Shown: positions 55,535 through 64,000 of the stretch, piece by piece | Layout: the number at the start of each line of letters is the position of its first letter | How positions within the stretch are numbered: position 1 is the stretch's first letter | Assembly: GCA_013365365.1 (NCBI GenBank) | Contig: JABVXU010000116.1 | Span: forward strand, 62,001-126,000 | Length of the DNA stretch: 64,000 nucleotides | Reading direction: 5' to 3' | DNA from: Cruorifilaria tuberocauda | Taxonomy: Eukaryota > Nematoda > Chromadorea > Rhabditida > Onchocercidae | The notes under the pieces: model-generated | Told to the model about the DNA's origin: nothing | Database searches by the model: none | The model's input: the letters and a program-made list of their open reading frames with translations, nothing else | Translations under genes and position numbers: made by a program

Positions 55535-57499
55535 ACTGCATTGGTTATAGAAGTTTATCACTTCATTTTTCAAAACTTAACCTTTATTAACTGGTTACAA
55601 CTAGTGTTAATAATTTAGTTTCACAGATCGAGTCATCTAGTCTTAATTATTAATATCAAATTCTTATTACGGATTACAATTTCACTCATCCGCTAAGAAG
55701 GTTTTACATAATTTTACTTCTAAATTCTGAAGTATTGTTTAACAGGTAAAAAACTTTAGAATGAATTAAATAACAATCAAATCAAGCTTGTTCCTAGAGT
55801 AATAATAATTTTATATTACTAAAAAAACTTACACGGATTGATATCCATTCACATTCACACATTTATAAGTAACAACGGATTAAACATAACTGCACAAATG
55901 TTGTATACTCATAGCACGGTACATTCCAACTTCTAGGTCTTTACCACTGACCATCCATTACTGAATTTAAGAAATCTTAAAATCTGACGTATTTGGTGAC
56001 TTTATACATTACGTTGAAACAAGAACTGAATACCGAATATTATTATAGGCGAAGTTTTACAAAGGCCAATTATGAAATCCCGTTGAATTCCAAAACTGTA
56101 TGTCAAATTTAATGGTTCAGATAAGACAATCAGAAATAGATCAAAGATGATTGCGCGGATCACCATACTGGTTATAGCTTTGCAAACATTTATGACATCT
56201 AGTACTGTGCTAATCTCTAACCTTTAATCTAAATAGCTATAATCCCAATTCCCACATCAGAAGAGCACAAGAATGCAAACCATATCGGCAAGGAATAAAT
56301 CTTGCACTCAATCATCTTATCAAAAAGGAAAGAAGAGGATAGCAAAAGCTGTCAAGCTTATTTCGAAAATCTCAGGAACATAATCTATTTACCAAAGACA
56401 TAGTTAATACAAGTATTTTTTTGATCCGTATTTGCTTTAAGACTTAACGTTTTAAACAAATGTTGGATTAATAAGACATTCAAGTAATGCGATTTCAGTT
56501 TAACATCCTGAAAAATAATAGCAAAGACCTGATTACAATTACAAAACAAGAAATTTTATTATCAGTCCAACAGTAAGAACTAATTGAGTAAGAATGTATA
56601 ATACTTCTGGGTAGTCAAGAATTGACAATCAGAAAATTTTCAGACAATTAGATTGATTCAAGACTTCTGATCACGAGCTTTTCTGGATAAAACTGATAAA
56701 GGTTTTCATAATAAGAGCTATCTTCCTTGAGAAAATCTACTGATTTGTGAGTTTTGAAAATATTAAATGTAAACTAAGAACTATTTGAAGCAATGTTAAA
56801 TCTTAGAAAGTTAGGATAATAACTCGGATTTTTTTTTAATCACTCTAATCAAACTGATATTGAGGATGGTGAAAAATTATGAAAGAAGGAAGAAACAAAA
56901 GATAGGACTGTTTTTGATTACTTGGATCTAAATTTTTATACTACATATATATCATTTATGTAATCCAATAAATGTTAACTGATCGACAAAGCTCAGCTAG
57001 CAAATTCTGCCATATTCATGACGTAATAACTTATTTACCATTATAAAATCATCTATCAGAATTGAAACAGCAATCGCTAGATGAACTAATAGGAAAGCAT
57101 CAAACAAATGGATTCTTTTCACGATGTCGCTCACTTTAACAAATAGTGAAACAGTATTGCATCATGAAAACGTCATTTAATGACTCGCTTCTCTCAAAGC
57201 TAGACCCGTCAAAACAAACACGTAAGCGATCGAGAGAGAAAAAACACATCAGGAATTATTGAAGATACAATAAAAAGAAGTAGAAGCACACATAATGTTG
57301 GTAAAATAACTTTCAAGAACAGAAAAACAGTCTATGTGGCGCTTATGTCACATGGATCTGATACTTCCCTTGAGAAAACGCCGTAATCCGTTCCGGTTAA
57401 GATTGCTATCCAATGCAAAACATGAAATACATTCTTTTTAAACAAAAATATCACTATAATTTCCGTTATTCCATACTTGATTCTTCTGACTACAAAAGA
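55535..57499. promoter_or_regulatory. Upstream region of unc-40
   Basis: No gene is seen. Being directly above the unc-40 start codon it should contain its promoter and perhaps a 5' UTR exon, but no recognisable core element stands out in this AT-rich sequence. Confidence 0.3.
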
Positions 57500-57850
57500 A
57501 CTCATCTTGAAACATATCTAGAATTTCCAACTGTAACTATAAAAAACTAACTGGTGAAATGGAATGGAATAATAATACGGAGGATGAGAGGTATAACTCC
57601 CCCGCCCCTCGATGACCAGACGTAACAAAGGATTGGGCGGGACGAGCCGTGATTCGTACTGGGCGTGGCCTACCACATTGCGATTTGCAGGTTCGGACGA
57701 AACGCGCCAACTCGAAAACTTTATTGAAATGGTTACGTCGCGTCTGACGCGTCGCGGTCTCGTGTTTTTTGGTGACATATGGCATCTTGAGTATGGGGGG
57801 AAAGTCTTGATCCACGTATGTGAAATTTCGTTTGCTCCGTAGCCTTTTAT
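57500..57850. promoter_or_regulatory. GC/CpG-rich island with GC-box-like motifs
   Basis: This ~350-bp block is much richer in G+C and CpG than anything else in the window. It contains several Sp1/KLF-type boxes: CCCGCCCC (57600-57607), GGGCGGG (57636-57642) and GGGCGTGGCC (57661-57670), and a near-palindromic GTCGCGTCTGACGCGTCGCG (57736-57755). It leaves all frames open on both strands, so the overlapping ORFs are an effect of base composition. It lies between the divergently transcribed unc-40 (start 55534) and Nup153 (start 59168), so a shared promoter, enhancer or first-exon region is the likeliest role. A first exon of an unannotated gene is possible. Confidence 0.5.
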
Positions 57851-59167
57851 GTTGATCTTTGAACCGTGCGTTAATTTCGTTCCATGATTGTTACTTTGGT
57901 TAATTTCACTTTTCGGACATTTATGTATTTGCCTAAAAGATATATGGATTGAAACATTTTCACTTACATCTTACTGTTATATTTTATTCTGTGACTTATG
58001 ATGGTAGCTAAGACGATGTTTTAAATTAGATGATGGTGGGAAAAGTTGAAGACAGCATTCGGAGAAATTTTTTCTATACTTACATGTAGACCCATTGCCA
58101 TTTCTTTTCCCTCTTTCTCTATTGATGATCTTATCGAGCCTTCATTTGAAGTATGAATTCAATTATCTTTTGTAAAATGAAAGGACTCAGACCAACACTG
58201 ACCTCAATCTGATTGTTTTTTTTTTATTTTGTAAATCTGTCCAATATGAAAATACTACATTAAATGGTGGCTTATTCTTGAAAATTCTTACTCTAAAGAG
58301 TTATGTTGATGAGTAAATCAGCAAGTAGTAACGGAAATTGTCGTAAAATACGTTAATCATTTTCACGCTAGATAGTGTCCATATATGAAGATTTTGTTAA
58401 TATCATTTCAAACATGGCGGCAAACTTTTTTTTTCGGTCGTTTCGTGTATTTGAATAAAATGATTTTAAGTCAAATTCTGTTTGATTTCAGAAAATTATT
58501 TGCTATTAAGATGAGTAAATTGCAAAGTATACGTATTGTTGATTGTTTTTATTAAACATATTTTATTAAATACGTGGATTTATCTCGTAATTACTGAATA
58601 TCATTCAGTCAGAAAGCCATATTTTCATCAAAGACTGTTATCCTTAAGTTTTTGAAACGATTATAAGGATTTATTCATTCGTGCTTAACAGGAAACAGTA
58701 TATGAATTTATTTGGACTTCTTAATTTTGTAATTGAATTTATAAACACTTTATTAACAACTAGACAAAATATAGAATATACTCAATTTGTAACGCCACCA
58801 TGGATGGAATCCCGTAACATTCGAGAGGGTTTAATATTAACGGACCGCGTTAGAACCGAAAAACACGGCCTTAGGGAGTAAATTTTTTTTTGGGAGGGTT
58901 GAATTTTCACGAGTGTTTTAAGCGTTTTGATTTGTTATCTCTGGTTCACTTTAATTTCTGTTAGTATAAGAGCAATTAGGTGATTATTGTAGTTTCATGT
59001 TTAAAAGCAATTGTATTTTTATCATGTTAACCTATGAAATTCGTATAATTTGATTGAAGAACTGGAAGTGGAATTTTTATAGATTTTGGAGTGGAAGAAT
59101 TCATTTCTAATTGTCGATATTCTAATTTTCAATCATCCATTTTCAAAATTCATATAATAAATACAAA
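57851..59167. other. Upstream region of Nup153-like gene
   Basis: AT-rich and apparently non-coding. A 66-codon plus-strand frame at 58681-58881 has a more balanced composition at its end (about 58780-58880, CpG-containing) and could be part of a 5' exon, but it resembles nothing I know. Confidence 0.35.
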
Positions 59168-62100
59168 ATGACGGAGCGGAAAACGGGTGGCTGGCTATCG
59201 TCGGTAGTTGGTAATATATCGGGCTTTTGGTCACGCTCACCAACTGAGTCTGCTGCTACATCGAAAGAAACTATTGATACTCGGAATTCCTCACGAAATA
59301 CTTCCTATGAAGAGCAATGTGAAGGTGATGTGGGGGAAGACGATGACGGTATTATTGTCGAAACTGTATATGCTGGACCATCTGTTACTGCACCGACTAC
59401 AAGTAGGACTCGTAAGTTTTAATTTCTCTAGCATTATTTGTAAATGATTGAATTTTTTGAAGATTGTCCTTTAAAGTTCTGTCATCATTGTATTGAGATA
59501 TGAGATATTTATTGAAATTAAACTTCCTTATCATTTATTAAGGCTGAGAACAAAAGAATGAAATCATTAATGGGAAACGTTACTGAAGCTATAACACATA
59601 TAATATGCAAATATTTCTATTCCAAGCTTCAAAAGTTTTTATGTGAGAAATTACAGAAAGTGATATCGCACCAAAGCGGCCCGCTGTTCGTTACCTAAGT
59701 CCATCGGCACTCTTGGCGGCCACACGTTCTACCACCTACTCTGACACGGAGAAGTCGGCAAATGTGACTGTGAGAATTCTGCATAGTTTTTCTGTCTTTG
59801 AAAGTGTTTTATGCAATAGTCTATTTGGCAACCTTATTAAAGTATTTTCTCGGAATGTAATTTTATTCCTCGAAATTAATTCTTTTTGACATTTACGCTA
59901 TATTTTATTTGTATCTTCAAACTATGTCGGAATTTCAGCGAAAACGTGCTGCAACAAGTTGCCTTTATCAAGATGATACGATATGGTCAAATGTTGGAAA
60001 TACACTTGCCACTTCATCCATAATAGAACCTATTTCCGGTCGTTTTTCCACAAAACGATCAAGAATCCAGCGAGATCTTAGTGATGAAAGGGTTTGTTTC
60101 TACATATTTCGTAACTTGAATTATTTTATTACTAATTTGTTCTCATCGTTGCATATAGTAAGTTTTTTCCATTATCTTAATCACATGATTTTATACAGAA
60201 AATAGAAAATGGAATAATTAAATTCATGTATTTTCATTGCAGTCATTTCTTTCGTTATCTTTGTTATCTGATACACCATCAACTGGGAGAAGTCATATAA
60301 ACCAGTCCTTTGCTTCTTCTTTTACACCACTGAATTCGCTAATAACGAAACCGAAATTACCACGTCCATCCAGTAATGCAGCTTCATCGCTAAGCAGTAA
60401 AACAAGAGCTATTCTTGAGCAACTAGAAAAAATTAGCTCCCCTGTTAAGGTGACTTTTTTGAAGCTTCAAAATATGCGATGTTTTTTAGTGTATCTAAAC
60501 ATGGAGAGAATATCACATGTTAAAAATGAGAAAGTGTACCTTCTTTTTTTCTCGTGGCTTTATAGACATTTCTAATTTGAATTCCTAAAACGTATTGTCT
60601 TACAGGATGTGAAACGATTATCGTCTTTAAATTTCAATGGAACAGAACGCTGGGCAAATGATGCTATCAGCAGTGCAGTCCAAAAGCCACCACGAAATTC
60701 CGGGTGCGCCTTATCACGTGCTCAATTGATATCCAACATCCTTGCCAGTAAATCGAGTTCACCGTTCTGGTTAGTACCTATATTTATTTAATTTATAGTA
60801 TAATTAATGTATTGTGAACGAGTTTCGGTTAGGATTGATTTTTTGTTTTATAAGATCAGTTATAATACACATGTTGATATCATTTCTTTACTAAATTGCA
60901 TTACCATGTTTTTATCTAACGGTTATTGTTTAGCGATTTAATGAAGATCTCAATTAAGGTGGAGGCATTTTATTGTAAATATTTCAAGATTCTTTATACG
61001 TCATAATACATTTATAAATCTTCATTATGTTCAATAATAGCACTTTTAGGAGTCGTCCAGCTTATCCAACCAAAATGGCAGATTCAGATGCTTCATCACA
61101 TACCATTCAGATGCCAGAATATAGTCGAGCAGAAGCGGATAATGAGCCTGAACTTGATAAAATTTCAACTACAAAATCATCTAATATACTCTCCTCCAAG
61201 GCAGATGATTTTTCGAGTCCTGCAAGAAAGCCTGAGCGAGAGAAAACTTTTATTAATGATAATATGGAAAACTCAGCAGTATCACTGAACGTTGCGACAT
61301 CGCCCGTGTCTACTTCTACGATGAAAACTACAGATACTATATTACCACAACGTTCTTCATCTACAAAATCGACTAATGTATTCAGTGCTAGAGATATGGG
61401 TGTAGTGAGTCCAGTGAAGGAAATGGTAAAAAATGATAAAGAGGAAATGGTAGGGAAATTTTTCAGATTTGAATTTTTTAATAACTTTCGATTGTTTATT
61501 TTGTGGTTTAGAGTTGTTATCACATTTTTAGTTCTTTTCATGGATAGCTGATTTTTCTCAAAGAATAACGCTAGACCAGTAATTCTTTTCACGTTTCCCC
61601 TAAAGTTTAAAGTTTGCAATACATCTGACTTTTAGGCAAGTACAAACATAATTGATGGCGCAATGTTTGCTTTCGCCCCACCAATGAAACGAGGACCTTC
61701 AGCAAGTTTTCATCGCGAAGAAACTTCTCCAAAGGTTGAATTTCGTGTGTTAGAAGCATGCAATCAAACTAAAATATCATGAAAACACCTTTTTCTCTTT
61801 TTGTTTTTGTAGTTGACGAAAGAGCATACTATGTTAATTGAATATAGAGTTATAAAATTTTCCAAACTTACTTTACTTCAGGTTACACGGTCTGCCTCAT
61901 CGTTCGCCGAAACGACGTTTACTACTGTTACCGAAAAGACTGTGGATGGTTTTTCATCCCTGGCTGAAAGTGTTTCAAAAAAAATTGAAGGTCTTTGTTT
62001 AATTTGGATTTTTTTTCTGAAAGAGGTTTAAATGGAATAAAATTTGTTTAGTACCCCATTGGTCGCTATACAGTTTTGAAGAATTTTGCAGATCAGTCAA

Positions 62101-64000
62101 ATACTGCGGATAAGGTCGAAGAAACGCAGCCGGTCGCTGAAGTTTCTATATCTGTTAAGGTTTGTATCGCACTTGTTGATTTTATTCACAATTTTTTTAT
62201 TTTTCTGAAAATTCTAAAAATATAATCTTTCAGTCCGCGGATACCAACCCTGTGATATCAGATACATTACCTGTGAACCAGCCATTACAGAATTTTGTTG
62301 AACAATGGTCATGTTCGAAATGTATGGTTTTCAATAAAGCTGATGCTGAAAAGTGCGTTTGCTGTGGTCATGAAAATCATATAGTAGAAGCCAAGGTTGG
62401 TTGTTAATGTGAAATAGCACGGGAAAATGATTCTGCCTAATTTCCAGAAGCATGTAGTATGTCCATGATAAAATGATCACGATGTGAAGCGTTCAGTGGA
62501 AGAATATACTAATAATTTTCTTTACGTTTCCTTTATGTTCGCTTGTTCATTTTTGAAATTATTGCAGCCATGGACATGTGATGGATGTTGGGTTCCTAAT
62601 AAATCAACTGATGATAAATGTATCGCTTGCGGCCATCTTAAACAAAATAATGGTAAAAGTGTAAAATTAGCTGATATCAGTGCTCAGAGTAGCTCATTTG
62701 CAAACGTTTTTGGTGATCGTACTTTCAAACCGCTACCCTCTTCTGGAGGTATCATAATTCTTAATTTTTCCTATATCTGTAAATACTTCGTGAAGTTTGA
62801 AAAGTAACAAAGTTTCTACCAATGATGTAGAATAATTTGCCTTATTAGCATTGATTTTACTTTTCCCCCTCATATTGGCAACTATATGATATGATTTCCA
62901 AGACCAATAAAAGTCATTTCTCCTTTAAGGTTTTAATTTTAGGTATTTCATTCGGTCTTTCCGCTGTGAAACCTGTTGCTGATGGAGCTAGTTCATTGTC
63001 AACGACAACTGCTTCACCAGCAACGAAAGCGTTAAATTCAAGCACAGTTGTTAATGGAAACGCTAATACTAAAGTTCCACTGAAATTTGGTTTATCATCT
63101 AGCCCTTTGGTACCAAGTTTTAGCTTTGGAAAAGCTCCGGAGACGAATCCTCTGCCGACAGTTACTGAGGGTTCGTATGCCTGAAATTTGTATCTTTTAC
63201 AAGTTTTTATCATGTTCATAAAACTTTGTTGAAATGTTAGATAACAAAATGTTTATATAGCTCTTTTGCTCTACAAACGCTTTAATTTTTACAGAACAGC
63301 CTTTGGCCTTGTCATCTTCTCATACGTCAAGTGCATCATTAACTTTTGGCGTTCCTTCTGGTCCTTCTGCAACAACGGTTTCATTTGTTCCTCCTTTGAC
63401 TCGCTCAACATTTTCTTTTCCGACGTTAACTACGACAACATCAACAGTCGCAACTCTACCTCCTTCCGGAAACACCTTTAGCATTCCAGTTTCAACAAAT
63501 GCGAATCTTTTTACGTTTGGATCTTCTGATACTACAACAGGTGTTTTCTACAATCTTTTAAAGGATTAAATTATAAGAATTATCATGCATGAATCCAGAC
63601 GACCGCTTTACGGTAATTTTAGATCTCGTGATCAAAATTTAATGTAAAAATATTATTTAGCAAAGGAGATTAAAGAACCAACTATACCATTGTTCACGTT
63701 TGGCTCTTCTGCTCTATTTCCTGCTGTCACAACTACTGCATCTGCTGTAACTACTGCCGCTCCATTGCCATCATTTGGTACAGCTTTGCCTGTATTTTCG
63801 GTTCCCAAAGGTGAGTTTTAATTATTCAGTTTAATGCACTAGATATACTTTACCATATCGAATTCAAGAATGAATTCTGACGAGAATCATATCTGGTTTA
63901 TCTATAATGTTTGATGTTTTCTCCAAGTTTTTCCCTTGAAAATATATCAGCTTTGTAGCACCTCTTTTTGGAAACAATGGCGGATCTGCATCAAATCCAG
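59168..64000 (+). CDS. npp-7: Nucleoporin Nup153 / NPP-7, 3' end outside the window
   Basis: Exons in phase: 59168-59411 (ATG), 59657-59769, 59939-60091, 60243-60449, 60606-60769, 61050-61449, 61636-61734, 61882-61990, 62092-62159, 62234-62395, 62568-62748, 62943-63170, 63295-63540, 63661-63810 and 63959 onward. The N-terminal part is basic and Ser/Thr-rich and starts with WLSSVVGNISGFW, a probable amphipathic helix like the one that anchors Nup153 to the membrane. Two RanBP2-type zinc fingers follow: WSCSKC.....KCVCCG (exon 62234-62395) and WTCDGCW.....KCIACG (62568-62748), which bind Ran in this family. From 62943 on come Ser/Thr/Pro-rich FG repeats (SFSFGK, LTFG, LFTFGSS, PLFTFGSS, PLFG). 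The order helix, zinc fingers, FG region is that of Nup153 on the nuclear basket side of the pore. The chain continues past 64000. Confidence 0.9.

Noticed and set aside
57518..57842. Three overlapping frames of 76-92 codons
   Set aside because: All are open because of high GC content in the CpG-rich block; none resembles a known protein.

Overview
The window looks like nuclear DNA from a filarial nematode (Onchocercidae). It is very AT-rich, every protein-coding gene is split into small GT-AG exons, and the recognisable genes are animal genes with nematode counterparts (unc-40, top-1, npp-7/Nup153). It also carries two fossils that fit a filarial worm: a broken Wolbachia-like pssA gene and a broken copy of mitochondrial nad5. 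The species is not determined, and the assignment rests on reading the sequence without any database search.

Layout. 1-2450 (+): 3' part of a Tudor-domain gene. 3830-5291 (-): complete TNFAIP8/TIPE-family gene. 5.3-10.1 kb: gene-poor, with the pssA fossil at 7.48-7.80 kb and a 37-bp minisatellite at 7.97-8.12 kb. 10140-12334 (-): eight-exon PAQR/MMD-type seven-pass membrane protein. 13.3-14.35 kb: nad5 NUMT, followed at once by an old ~715-bp tandem duplication (14.4-15.78 kb). 15899-18785 (-): unrecognised Ser/Thr/Glu-rich protein. 19790-20345 (-): fragmentary unrecognised gene. 21306-25960 (+): DNA topoisomerase I. 26.0-29.7 kb: no gene seen. 29743-30276 (-): small secreted cysteine-containing protein. 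32080-55534 (-): UNC-40/DCC/neogenin netrin receptor spread over about 23.5 kb and 28 exons. 57.5-57.85 kb: a GC/CpG-rich island between unc-40 and the next gene. 59168-64000 (+): Nup153/NPP-7 nucleoporin, cut by the window end.

The genes do not form a pathway or an operon; this is an ordinary eukaryotic neighbourhood. The main points of interest are the endosymbiont and organelle DNA debris packed into about 8 kb (7.4-15.8 kb), a 48-nt frame-preserving cassette exon between Ig3 and Ig4 of UNC-40, a GC-AG intron in top-1, a fold-back element in an unc-40 intron, and a short secreted-peptide ORF just past the 3' end of unc-40. I found no CRISPR array, rRNA, convincing tRNA or intact transposon. 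Exon ends were placed by hand from splice sites and reading-frame continuity.
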